From Alphaproteobacteria bacterium (GTDB lineage: Bacteria > Pseudomonadota > Alphaproteobacteria > GCA-2731375): a stretch of DNA of 14,471 nt. This document shows, piece after piece, positions 7,572-14,440 of the stretch (its first letter is position 1; every line of letters starts with the position of its first letter). Below the pieces are notes generated by a model. The model saw only the letters and a program-made list of their open reading frames with translations, did not search any database and was not told the origin of the DNA. The translations under genes were made by a program, and so were the position numbers. The stretch covers positions 1 to 14,471 of the forward strand of contig JASLMY010000119.1 of NCBI GenBank assembly GCA_030746295.1. The letters are read 5' to 3'.

Positions 7572-7589
7572 CGGTTGAAGGAGGGTGCC

Positions 7590-7976
7590 ATGAACGTCGA
7601 ACGACTGCTGAAAACAAAGGGTTCCGAGACCACGGTCATCGCTCCGGAGGACTCGATCGCGGCGACGGCGCATCTGTTGGCCGTGAAAAACAAGGGCCTG
7701 GCGCTGGTTTGCGGCGCAGACGACAGGCTGCTGGGCGTGGTCTCGGTGATCGACATCAGCCGCGCCGTCGGGGAATTTGCCGAGCGCGCGCCGAGCATGG
7801 CCGTCGAGAGCGTGATGACGACCGACTACGCCTATTGCCGGGCCGGCGACGACGTCGAGGACGGCGCCTTGAAGGGTCTTTTGAACATGCGCGGCGTACT
7901 CGAAGCCCGCTTCGAGGAAGCGGAGATGCAGGCCGAGGAGATGCGCAAGTACATCTTCGGGCTCGGCTACCACTAA
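7590..7976 (+). CDS. CBS-domain protein with a shortened second CBS repeat
   Basis: The 128-residue soluble protein starts at ATG 7590 after a strong AAGGAGGG site. Residues 1-62 form a standard CBS repeat ending GVVSVIDISRAV. A second repeat opens with ESVMTTDYAYCRAGDDVEDG at 73-92 but jumps from LLNMRG (97-102) straight to VLEARFEEAEMQAEEMRKYI. In related two-CBS proteins (about 140-150 residues) a core strand pair of the kind RHLPVV...GLVSIGDV stands between those two blocks. About 20-25 residues therefore appear to be missing in frame, which would cripple the second adenosine-nucleotide pocket. CBS pairs normally bind AMP, ATP or SAM and act as energy sensors. No partner enzyme is fused or obviously coupled; the nearest downstream gene is an SDR 118 bp away. 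Confidence 0.83.
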   Translation: MNVERLLKTKGSETTVIAPEDSIAATAHLLAVKNKGLALVCGADDRLLGVVSVIDISRAVGEFAERAPSMAVESVMTTDYAYCRAGDDVEDGALKGLLNMRGVLEARFEEAEMQAEEMRKYIFGLGYH

Positions 7977-8000
7977 GCGTCCGGTCCTTCCGACGGCGGT

Positions 8001-8032
8001 GCCGGGCGGCGCCTCGCCCGGGGGTGCCCGGC
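8001..8032 (+). terminator. GC-rich hairpin after the CBS gene
   Basis: CCGGGCG (8002-8008) pairs perfectly with CGCCCGG (8015-8021). Alternatively GCCGGGC (8001-8007) pairs with GCCCGGC (8026-8032). The two stems exclude each other. No T-run follows, so intrinsic termination is uncertain. It lies 24 bases past the CBS stop. Confidence 0.33.
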
Positions 8033-8094
8033 GTGCCGAATCCTTGCCATGATGTTCCGATCACGGGGTGCCCGGAGACCGGGGAGGAGACGAC

Positions 8095-8868
8095 ATGGCG
8101 AGACTGGACGGCAAGGTGGCGATCATCACCGGGGCGGCCGGCGGCATCGGCGCCGCGGCGGCGAGGCACTTCGCGGCCGAGGGCGCGAAGCTCATGCTGG
8201 TCGATCTGGAGGAAGCGGCGCTGGCATCGCTGGCCGGCGAGATCGGCGAGGACGCCGCCGCGACGCAGGTCGCCGACGTCGCCGACGCGGGCCAGACCCA
8301 AGCTTACGTCGATGCGACCGTGGCCCGCTTCGGCGGCGTCGACATCGCCCTCCTGAACGCCGGCATCGAGGGCCAGGTCGGTTCGATCGTCGACACGCCG
8401 GTCCAGATGTTCGACAAGGTCATGGCGATCAACGTCCGCGGCGTCTGGCTCGGCCTGAAGAGCGTCTTGCCGGCGATCGAGAAGCGCGGCGGCGGCAGCA
8501 TCGTCATCACCTCGTCGACGTCGGGCATCCGGGCTATTCCCAACTTCTCGCCCTACACCGCTTCGAAGCACGCGGTGATCGGCATCATGCGCGCGGCGGC
8601 GCTCGAGGGCGCGGCGTCCAACATCCGCGTCAACACCGTCAACCCCTCGCCGATCGACACCCGCATGATCGTCTCGATCGAGGAGATGATGGGCGTCGGC
8701 GACCAGCACGGCAGCAACAGCCCGATGGCGATGGCCACGCCGCTCAAGCGCTACGGCGAACCGGAGGAGGTGGCGAGCCTGATGCTGTTCTTGGCGAGCG
8801 ACGAGAGCTCGTTCTGCACCGGCGGCGTCTACATGGTCGACGGCGGCGTCTCCGCCGGTCGCCTTTGA
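8095..8868 (+). CDS. Short-chain dehydrogenase/reductase, copy A (NAD-type)
   Basis: The 257-residue classical SDR has a TGAAGGIG cofactor loop at residues 12-19, Asp37 at the end of the second strand (MLVDLEE), LLNAG at 86-90, and catalytic Ser141, Tyr154 and Lys158 in YTASK. The C-terminal segment CTGGVYMVDGG is conserved. Asp37 would bind the adenosine ribose hydroxyls, so NAD(H) is expected. The start at 8095 follows GGGGAGGAG by five bases. It is about 82% identical by hand alignment to copy B at 9016, with a single-codon indel near GSNSPMAM. It probably oxidises a secondary alcohol or reduces a ketone; substrate unknown. Confidence 0.93.
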   Translation: MARLDGKVAIITGAAGGIGAAAARHFAAEGAKLMLVDLEEAALASLAGEIGEDAAATQVADVADAGQTQAYVDATVARFGGVDIALLNAGIEGQVGSIVDTPVQMFDKVMAINVRGVWLGLKSVLPAIEKRGGGSIVITSSTSGIRAIPNFSPYTASKHAVIGIMRAAALEGAASNIRVNTVNPSPIDTRMIVSIEEMMGVGDQHGSNSPMAMATPLKRYGEPEEVASLMLFLASDESSFCTGGVYMVDGGVSAGRL

Positions 8869-8885
8869 AAGGGCCTCCGCAGCCG

Positions 8886-8904
8886 TCAGTCGGCGCGCTC
8901 GCCT
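8886..8904 (-). pseudogene. 19-bp relic of the CMD-like gene's 3' end
   Basis: These bases match 9800-9818, the end of the leftward carboxymuconolactone-decarboxylase-like gene, at 18 of 19 positions. They read GERAD-stop where the intact gene reads GEGAD-stop. They stand 17 bases past the stop of SDR copy A, while the intact version begins 13 bases past the stop of copy B. This marks where the SDR duplication ran into the neighbouring gene. Similarity fades after 8904. Confidence 0.55.
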
Positions 8905-9015
8905 ACTACCTCGTCAAACCCATGGGCACGCTGGCGCTGCCAAGAGCGTTAGCCAACTGTCGCTGACCAGACCGCAGCAGAAGCTGGTCGAGATCAGCGC
9001 GAGGGAGGAAACGAC

Positions 9016-9786
9016 GTGGCGAGATTGGACGGCAAGGTGGCGATCATCACCGGTGCCGCCGGCGGCATCGGCGCCGCGGCGGCCAGGCTCTTCGCCGCCG
9101 AGGGCGCCAAGCTGATGCTGGTCGGCCGGGCGGAAGCGGGCTTGCAGGCACTGGCCGCCGAGTTGGGCGAGGCGCGCGCCGCCTATGGGGTCGCCGACGT
9201 CGCCGACGCAAACCAGACCCAGGCTTACGTCGACGAGGCCGTGGCCCGCTTCGGCGGCGTCGACATCGCCCTCTTGAATGCCGCCATCGAGGGCGAGGTC
9301 AGCCCGATCACGGACTATTCCGTGGAGATCTTCGACAGGGTCATGGCGGTCAACGTGCGCGGCGTCTGGCTGGGCCTCAAAAGCGTCATGCCCGAGATCG
9401 GAAAGCGCGGCGGCGGCAGCATCGTCATCACCTCGTCGACGGCCGGCATCCGGGCGATTCCAAACCTCTCGCCCTACACCGCCTCGAAGCACGCGACGAT
9501 CGGCATCATGCGCGCGGCGGCGCTCGAGGGGGCGGCGTCCAAGATTCGCGTCAACACCGTCAACCCCTCGCTGATCGACACCCGCATGATCCACTCGCTG
9601 GAAAGGATGATGGGCGTCGCCGAGCAGCACGGCAGCAACCCCATGGCGATGGCGACGCCGCTCGAGCGCTACGGCGAGCCGGAAGAGGCCGCACGCCTGA
9701 TGCTGTTCTTGGCCAGCGACGACAGCTCGTACTGCACCGGCGGTGTCTACATGGTCGACGGCGGCGTCTCCGCCGGCCGCATCTGA
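9016..9786 (+). CDS. Short-chain dehydrogenase/reductase, copy B (NADP-type)
   Basis: The 256-residue paralogue of the preceding gene starts at GTG 9016, aligned with the ATG of copy A and preceded by GAGGGAGGAA. It has TGAAGGIG at 12-19 and the Ser-Tyr-Lys triad (Ser141, Tyr154, Lys158 in YTASK). After the second strand it has Gly37-Arg38 (MLVGRAE) in place of copy A's Asp37-Leu38. In classical SDRs, loss of that Asp with a basic residue next to it favours NADP(H). The NAG of the NNAG-type motif is also altered to NAA (residues 88-90). Most differences from copy A cluster at residues 37-58 (cofactor side) and 91-106 (substrate side), so the two enzymes may run the same chemistry in opposite directions or on related substrates. 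It converges on the CMD-like gene with 13 bp between. Confidence 0.93.
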   Translation: MARLDGKVAIITGAAGGIGAAAARLFAAEGAKLMLVGRAEAGLQALAAELGEARAAYGVADVADANQTQAYVDEAVARFGGVDIALLNAAIEGEVSPITDYSVEIFDRVMAVNVRGVWLGLKSVMPEIGKRGGGSIVITSSTAGIRAIPNLSPYTASKHATIGIMRAAALEGAASKIRVNTVNPSLIDTRMIHSLERMMGVAEQHGSNPMAMATPLERYGEPEEAARLMLFLASDDSSYCTGGVYMVDGGVSAGRI

Positions 9787-9799
9787 GCCGGCGCCGGCC

Positions 9800-10204
9800 T
9801 CAGTCGGCGCCCTCGCCTTCCTGGCGCAGCTCGGCGAAGACCTGCTTGGCGATGATCAAGGCCTCGCGCGCCGAGGGCACGCCGATATAGCCGCCGAGGT
9901 GCAACAGCGCCTCCGACAGCGCGTCCTCGCTCCAACCCTGGCGGCGGGCCATGCGGAGGTGGATGGCGAGCTCCGGCCAGGCCCCGGTGGCGGCGTCGGA
10001 GACGACGCAGACGAGCGTCCGCGTCTTCAAGTCCAGGCCCGGCCGCGCCCACAGAAGGCCGAAGATGGCCTCGCGCGTATACTCGCCGAACTTCTCCATG
10101 ATCGGGTCGTCGTAGACGCTGGTCGCCATCTTATCGACCAGCGTGTCGCCGATCAGTTCGCGGCGAATTTCGCGCCCCTTCTTGGAAAGCTCGCTCTCGG
10201 CCAT
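9800..10204 (-). CDS. Carboxymuconolactone decarboxylase (CMD/AhpD-fold) family protein
   Basis: The 134-residue all-helical protein has the PcaC-type layout: a WARPGLDLKTRTLVCV segment at 52-67, then ELAIHLRMARRQGWSEDALSEALLHLGGYIGVPSARE spanning 78-114. Glu78, His82 and His102 align with conserved acid/base positions of 4-carboxymuconolactone decarboxylases. There is no CxxC pair, so it is not a peroxiredoxin-type AhpD; Cys66 is isolated. The start at ATG 10204 is preceded by GAGGGAG; a longer frame to 10279 adds 25 residues that run into the promoter. Family members decarboxylate gamma-carboxymuconolactone or act on related lactones and keto acids; here the substrate is open. It diverges from the third SDR through a structured promoter region. 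Confidence 0.87.
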   Translation of the reverse strand: MAESELSKKGREIRRELIGDTLVDKMATSVYDDPIMEKFGEYTREAIFGLLWARPGLDLKTRTLVCVVSDAATGAWPELAIHLRMARRQGWSEDALSEALLHLGGYIGVPSAREALIIAKQVFAELRQEGEGAD

Positions 10205-10231
10205 GTTTTCGCTCCCTCTCGCTACATCGTG

Positions 10232-10279
10232 TTGACAGCTCGGCGCCTCATTCAACAGCCGAGCCGCCGGCCCTGTCAA
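10232..10279. promoter_or_regulatory. Nested dyad in the divergent CMD/SDR promoter region
   Basis: An outer pair TTGACAG (10232-10238) and CTGTCAA (10273-10279) encloses an inner pair GCTCGGC (10238-10244) and GCCGAGC (10258-10264). The inner arms are separated by 13 bases. The outer right arm carries the -35 box of the CMD promoter. This looks like an operator or a stable hairpin in the leader. No regulator gene is adjacent. Confidence 0.4.
10250..10279 (-). promoter_or_regulatory. Candidate promoter of the CMD-like gene
   Basis: On the minus strand a consensus TTGACA (10279-10274) and TTGAAT (10255-10250) lie 18 bp apart. The expected start would be about 40 bases before the ATG at 10204. 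The -10 matches TATAAT at four of six positions. Confidence 0.45.
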
Positions 10280-10362
10280 AGGCGGCCGGCTTGTCCGGAG
10301 GCGCGGTTGCGGGCAGCATGGTCTCGTCAGGACAGAACGGCGGCAAGCGACGAGGAGGGGAG

Positions 10363-11079
10363 ATGAACGAAGTAGCCTTGGTCACCGGCGGGTCACGGAA
10401 CATCGGCCGCGCCATATGCGAGCGCCTGGTCGCCGACGGCTACGAGGTGATCCAGTTCGACGTCGTCGAGCCGGAAGATGCGAAAGCCGGGAGCTACGTT
10501 CGCGTCGACCTCTCCGACGAGGCGGAGACCGCGGCGGCACTGGACGACGTGCGCAAGGGCCGCCGCATCACCCGGCTCGTCAACAACGTCGGCATGGGCC
10601 ATGTCGGTAGCCTAGAGGAGATGGCGCTCGCCGACTTCGATCGGGTCATGCGCCTGAACGCCCGGACAGCGGTGCAGTGCAGCCAGGCCCTGGTGCCCGA
10701 TATGCGCCAAGCGGGCGGCGGCCGGATCGTCAACATCGCCAGCCGCGCCATCGCCGGCATCGCCAACATCACGGCTTACGCCGCCAGCAAGGCCGCACTC
10801 GTCGGCATGACGCGGACCTGGGCGATGGAGCTGGCGGCGGCCGGCATAACCGTCAACGCGATCGCCCCCGGCCCCATCGACACCGACATGTACCGCGACA
10901 TGAACCCGCCGGGCGGCCCGGTTGACACCCGCATCCGCGAGAGCATCCCGGTCGGCCGCCTCGGCACCACCGCCGATATCGCCAACGCCGCCAGCTTCCT
11001 CCTCGACGAGCGGAGCGGCTTCGTCACCGGCCAGGTCCTCTTCGTCTGCGGCGGCATGTCGATCGGGCGCAGCGCTTGA
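10363..11079 (+). CDS. Short-chain dehydrogenase/reductase (third SDR)
   Basis: The 238-residue classical SDR only distantly resembles the tandem pair. It has TGGSRNIG at 8-15, Asp33 after the second strand (NAD-type), NNVG at 75-78 instead of NNAG, Ser128, Tyr140 and Lys144 (YAASK), and a C-terminal TGQVLFVCGG. The Ser-to-Tyr distance is 12 rather than the usual 13 residues, a one-residue shorter loop. The start at 10363 follows GAGGAGGGGA. It is probably transcribed with the monooxygenase gene 19 bp downstream, which makes an alcohol or ketone produced by that enzyme a likely substrate class (inference). Confidence 0.91.
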   Translation: MNEVALVTGGSRNIGRAICERLVADGYEVIQFDVVEPEDAKAGSYVRVDLSDEAETAAALDDVRKGRRITRLVNNVGMGHVGSLEEMALADFDRVMRLNARTAVQCSQALVPDMRQAGGGRIVNIASRAIAGIANITAYAASKAALVGMTRTWAMELAAAGITVNAIAPGPIDTDMYRDMNPPGGPVDTRIRESIPVGRLGTTADIANAASFLLDERSGFVTGQVLFVCGGMSIGRSA

Positions 11080-11098
11080 AGGCACCGAAGGAGATCCC

Positions 11099-12259
11099 AT
11101 GACCCTAGACCACCTCGGCTTCGGCATCTTTCTGGCCCCGTTCCACCCGCTCGACGAGGACCCGACGGCGGCGCTGGACCGCGACATGGACCTGGTCGCG
11201 CACCTGGATGCGCTCGGCTACGACGAGGCCTGGATCGGCGAGCACCACTCCGGCGGCTTCGAGATCATCGCCTCGCCCGAGATCTTCATCGCCGCCGCCG
11301 CCGAGCGCACCCGCCACATCCGCCTCGGCACCGGCGTCGTCTCGCTGCCCTACCACCATCCCTTCCTGGTCGCCGACCGCATGGTGCAGCTCGACCACAT
11401 GACCAAGGGCCGGGTCATGCTCGGCGTCGGCCCCGGCGCGCTGGTGGGCGACGCCTTCCGGATGGGGATCGACCCGCACGACCAGCGCCGGATGATGAAC
11501 GAGGCCCTCGACGCGCTGATCCCCCTTCTCGACGGCGAGACCGTCTCGATGAAGACCGATTGGTTCGAGCTGCGCGAGGCCCGCCTGCAGCTGCCCAGCT
11601 ACACCCACCCCCGCATCGAGATGGCGGTGGCCTCGGCCCGCTCGCCGGTGGGGGCGCTGGCGGCCGGGCGGCACGGCCTCGGTATGCTCTCGATCGGCGG
11701 CACCTCCGACGATGCCCTGGCGGCCCATGCCAGCAACTGGGGCCTGGCCGAAGAGGCGGCGGCCGAGCACGGCCAGACGATCAGCCGCGACAAATGGCGC
11801 GTCGTCAGCCTGGCCCATATCGCCGAGAGCCGCGAGGAGGCGCGCCGCAACGTCGAATTCGGCCTCGACGCCTGGGCCCAGTATTTCCGCGAGATCGCGA
11901 CCTTCCCCATCGTCCCGCCCGAGATCGACAACGCCTACGAATACCTCTTGGAGAACCGGATGGCGGTGATCGGCACGCCGGACGACGCCATCGCCTATAT
12001 CGAGCGCCTACTGGAGGGCTCGGGCGGCTTCGGCGCCTTCCTCGAGCTTGCCCACAACTGGGCCGACTTCGCCGCCACCAAGCGCCATTTCGAGCTCATG
12101 GCCCGCTACGTGGTGCCGCACTTCCAGAAGAAGAACGTGCTGCGGCGCGAGAGCTACGACTACAGCCACCAGAACCGCGAGCGCTTCGTCGGCGCCGCGC
12201 AAGAGGCGGTCGCCGCCGAGATCGCCAAGTTGGAGGGCGAGGAGAGCAAGTCCGCCTGA
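11099..12259 (+). CDS. Luciferase-like flavin monooxygenase, limonene-monooxygenase/alkanal-type
   Basis: The 386-residue LLM TIM-barrel protein shows GFGIFLAPFHP at the N terminus, ALGYDEAWIGEHHSGG at 38-53, RLGTGVVSLPYHHPF at 75-89, and RVMLGVGPGALVGDAFRMGID near 105-125. The EHH and PYHHP segments are those of reduced-flavin-dependent monooxygenases related to limonene 1,2-monooxygenase (LimB) and bacterial luciferase alpha chains. Length fits that group (about 380-390). The charged C terminus, rich in Glu and Lys, is predicted helical. The start at 11099 follows AAGGAGA. A reduced FMN/FAD supply by a separate reductase would be needed; none is in the window. It forms a two-gene unit with the SDR upstream. 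It differs clearly from the LLM protein at 6444-7364 in length and motifs. Confidence 0.91.
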   Translation: MTLDHLGFGIFLAPFHPLDEDPTAALDRDMDLVAHLDALGYDEAWIGEHHSGGFEIIASPEIFIAAAAERTRHIRLGTGVVSLPYHHPFLVADRMVQLDHMTKGRVMLGVGPGALVGDAFRMGIDPHDQRRMMNEALDALIPLLDGETVSMKTDWFELREARLQLPSYTHPRIEMAVASARSPVGALAAGRHGLGMLSIGGTSDDALAAHASNWGLAEEAAAEHGQTISRDKWRVVSLAHIAESREEARRNVEFGLDAWAQYFREIATFPIVPPEIDNAYEYLLENRMAVIGTPDDAIAYIERLLEGSGGFGAFLELAHNWADFAATKRHFELMARYVVPHFQKKNVLRRESYDYSHQNRERFVGAAQEAVAAEIAKLEGEESKSA

Positions 12260-12505
12260 ACGGCGGAACAAGTCCCGGCGCGGCACCAGGGAGGTCGCGG
12301 AGAGGGGCGTCCTCCCGGCCGAGAGCGTCACACAGACGAGGCGGCGGACTCGGTGGCTTGTGTATCCAGACGTTTCAGGATCGATGTCCGCAATCGACCC
12401 ATCGAGTTCCGGGATCCGCCCAACACCGGGCGCAATATTAGGCAATTCCAACCGGCGAAACCTGACCCGCCCGAGACATTGGGTGAGCCACTTGAAGCGG
12501 TCACA
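12260..12505. other. Intergenic gap between convergent genes
   Basis: 246 bp with no supported gene. A short stem CGCCC (12417-12421) / GGGCG (12428-12432) is followed by an AT-rich CAATATTA, but there is no T-run. The part from about 12360 is lower in GC than the coding DNA. I see no terminator I would defend. Confidence 0.4.
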
Positions 12506-14293
12506 TCATGCATCGATAGCCGCTCTGGCCTGTCGGGCCAGGTCGTCAGGGTCGAAGGGTTTCGGCATCAGCCGTACGCCCGGGTCGAGGCGTCCGTGGT
12601 GGGCGATGGCGTTCTCGGCATAGCCCGACATATACAAGACCTTGGCCGTCGGAATCCTCGCCAGAACGGCGTCGGCAACATCCTTGCCGTTCATGCCCTC
12701 GGGCAACACGACGTCGGTCAGTAGCAGATCGATATGCGTCTCACGCTCCAGCAGCTGCTGCGCCGCCTTGCCGCTTGCGGCTTCCAAGACGCGATAGCCG
12801 AGATCGGTGAGCAAGACCACCGCGAGCCTACGCAAGTCGGTATCGTCTTCGACCACCAGAATGGTCTCTTCACGCGCGGTCTCGATCGGATCGGAAATCG
12901 GGCTCTCGTCTGCTACCGCCTTCTCGCGGCTACGCGGCAGGTAGAGCTTGAAGGTCGTACCCTTCCCCGGCTCGCTGTAGACGGTGATCTGGCCGTCCGA
13001 TTGCTTGATGAAACCGTAGACCATGGAGAGGCCGAGGCCAGTGCCCTTGCCGACCTCCTTGGTGGTGTAGAAGGGCTCGAAGATCGTCTTGACGTGTTCC
13101 GGTGCGATGCCCGAGCCGGTATCCGTCACCGCGATCACCACGTATTCCCCCGGGACGAGCTCCGGATCCTGCGCCGCCTGCAATTCCGACAGCGTCGTGT
13201 TCGAGACCTCGATCCAGAGCCTGCCGCCGTTCGGCATGGCATCTCTGGAATTGTTGGCGAGATTGATGATGGCCTGCTCCAGTTGACCCGGGTCGGCGAA
13301 GCAACACCAGAGATCGGCCGCTATCACCGTCTCAATCGAAATATCCTCGCCCAAGCTACGCCGCAGCAACTCGTCGAGATCACCGATCAGCTCTCCGGCA
13401 TCGACGACTGTGGCGTGCAGAGGCTGACTGCGGGAGAAGGCCATTAGCCGCTGCGTCAGCGTAGCGCCGCGCTGGACCGCACGCAGGGCCGGGGCTGTGA
13501 GCTTCTTGAGCTCGCTGTCCGCATCGAGTTTCTTGTCGAGGTAAGCGATGTTGCCCTGAACGATGGCGAGTAGGTTGTTGAAGTCGTGCGCGATGCCGCC
13601 GGTGAGTTGGCCAACCGCCTCCATCTTTTGAGCCCGCCTGTACTGCTCCTCGCGTTGCTTCGCCTCGGTGATATCGGTGCGGATACCGACCGTGTAGCCG
13701 TTCGTCGTCTTTCGGTCGGTGCTCTGCAGCCAGCGCCCGTCCGTCAGTTGCACTTCCAGCAATCCTTGGCCGCGAGAGAACAGGTCGAGCCGCTCCTGCA
13801 CCCATTCGTCTTCGCGGCCGGCCTCCAACCTGACGATCCCCCTCTCGGCGGATGTGCGAATCAAATCCTCAAATCGCGTACCCGGAACCAAGAGATCGGA
13901 TAGGCCGCGATAGACGTCTCGATAGCTCTCGTTGCAGGTGACGAGGCGATCCTCGGCATCGAAGATCACGACTCCATCAGCCATGCTCTCCAGCGCATCG
14001 GTAAGCTGGGTGCGGGCCTCCACCTCGACCGTAATATCCGTGGTCGTACCTTGGTATCCCAGAAAGCGTCCATCTACGTCGAAGAACGGTCGGCCGGACG
14101 ATCTGACATGCTGTACGGCGCCGTCGGGCGTTAGACGTTTGTAGCGAAAATCGCGATAGGCGCGATGGGCCTCCAGGTCTTTTCGGTGCTGTTTCCATTT
14201 CTCCGGCTCGCCGTCGAAGACCTCATGCTCGAGGCGGCTTTGGCCGATGCGCTGCCCCAATTGTTCGTCGTTCCAACCTTTGCCCGAGCCCAC
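12506..14293 (-). CDS. Hybrid sensor histidine kinase: PAS-PAS-HisKA-HATPase-receiver
   Basis: The open frame from GTG 14293 gives 595 residues. Order: the rest of a PAS domain with its PAC end (to about 90, GYQGTTTDIT), a second PAS (about 98-210, SMADGVVIFDAEDRLV to GIRTDITEAK), HisKA with phospho-acceptor His236 (GGIAHDFNN), HATPase with N347/N348 and the G boxes DTGSG (391-395) and GKGTGLG (415-421), and a receiver domain from 477 with DD at 483-484, phospho-acceptor Asp527 and Lys578 (MPKPF). No membrane segment is seen, so it is cytosolic and senses through PAS ligands or redox. The GTG lies inside the first PAS, and family-like sequence continues upstream, so this start is only the first legal codon. 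A partner receiver or output protein is not in the window. Confidence 0.88.
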   Translation of the reverse strand: MGSGKGWNDEQLGQRIGQSRLEHEVFDGEPEKWKQHRKDLEAHRAYRDFRYKRLTPDGAVQHVRSSGRPFFDVDGRFLGYQGTTTDITVEVEARTQLTDALESMADGVVIFDAEDRLVTCNESYRDVYRGLSDLLVPGTRFEDLIRTSAERGIVRLEAGREDEWVQERLDLFSRGQGLLEVQLTDGRWLQSTDRKTTNGYTVGIRTDITEAKQREEQYRRAQKMEAVGQLTGGIAHDFNNLLAIVQGNIAYLDKKLDADSELKKLTAPALRAVQRGATLTQRLMAFSRSQPLHATVVDAGELIGDLDELLRRSLGEDISIETVIAADLWCCFADPGQLEQAIINLANNSRDAMPNGGRLWIEVSNTTLSELQAAQDPELVPGEYVVIAVTDTGSGIAPEHVKTIFEPFYTTKEVGKGTGLGLSMVYGFIKQSDGQITVYSEPGKGTTFKLYLPRSREKAVADESPISDPIETAREETILVVEDDTDLRRLAVVLLTDLGYRVLEAASGKAAQQLLERETHIDLLLTDVVLPEGMNGKDVADAVLARIPTAKVLYMSGYAENAIAHHGRLDPGVRLMPKPFDPDDLARQARAAIDA

Positions 14294-14440
14294 CAGGTAG
14301 GTGAATCGATACTCAGCATCCGTCTCCCAGAACCAATCGGAGGTCGCTTCCGCGAAATTGCGAAAGCGCCGCCCGCTCTCGCGCAGCGCCTGGCCCGTGA
14401 CCTGAGCCCCGAAAGTTCCCTCATCTGATAGGAGAGTCCG
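14294..14440 (-). other. In-frame upstream coding sequence of the kinase without a start codon
   Basis: Reading upstream of GTG 14293 in frame, the sequence still looks like PAS-kinase protein: ALRESGRRFRNFAEAT followed by SDWFWETDAEYRFTYL. It meets TGA at 14443-14441 with no ATG, GTG or TTG in between. ATG 14424 is out of frame by one base. One extra base in the G4 run (CCCC 14407-14410 on the plus strand) would join MRELSG to AQVTGQALRESG. So a frameshift or a sequencing error is likely. Confidence 0.55.

Larger units (their letters stand above)
8095..9786 (+). repeat. Tandem duplication of an SDR gene
   Basis: The units 8095-8868 and 9016-9786 are direct repeats in the same orientation. 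They also share their ribosome-site context (GGAGGAGACGAC versus GGAGGAAACGAC immediately before the start codon). Long stretches are identical at the DNA level, for example around 8323-8352 and 9241-9272. The 147-bp spacer contains the CMD-gene relic and no gene. Confidence 0.85.

Noticed and set aside
7756..8709. 317-codon leftward frame across the CBS/SDR junction, and a similar one at 8914-9630
   Set aside because: The two resemble each other only because the SDR genes beneath them are duplicates; composition is that of antisense shadow.
12328..12513. Small leftward frame in the gap before the kinase gene
   Set aside because: 61 codons overlapping the kinase 3' end, no ribosome site and no recognisable family; could not support it as a gene.
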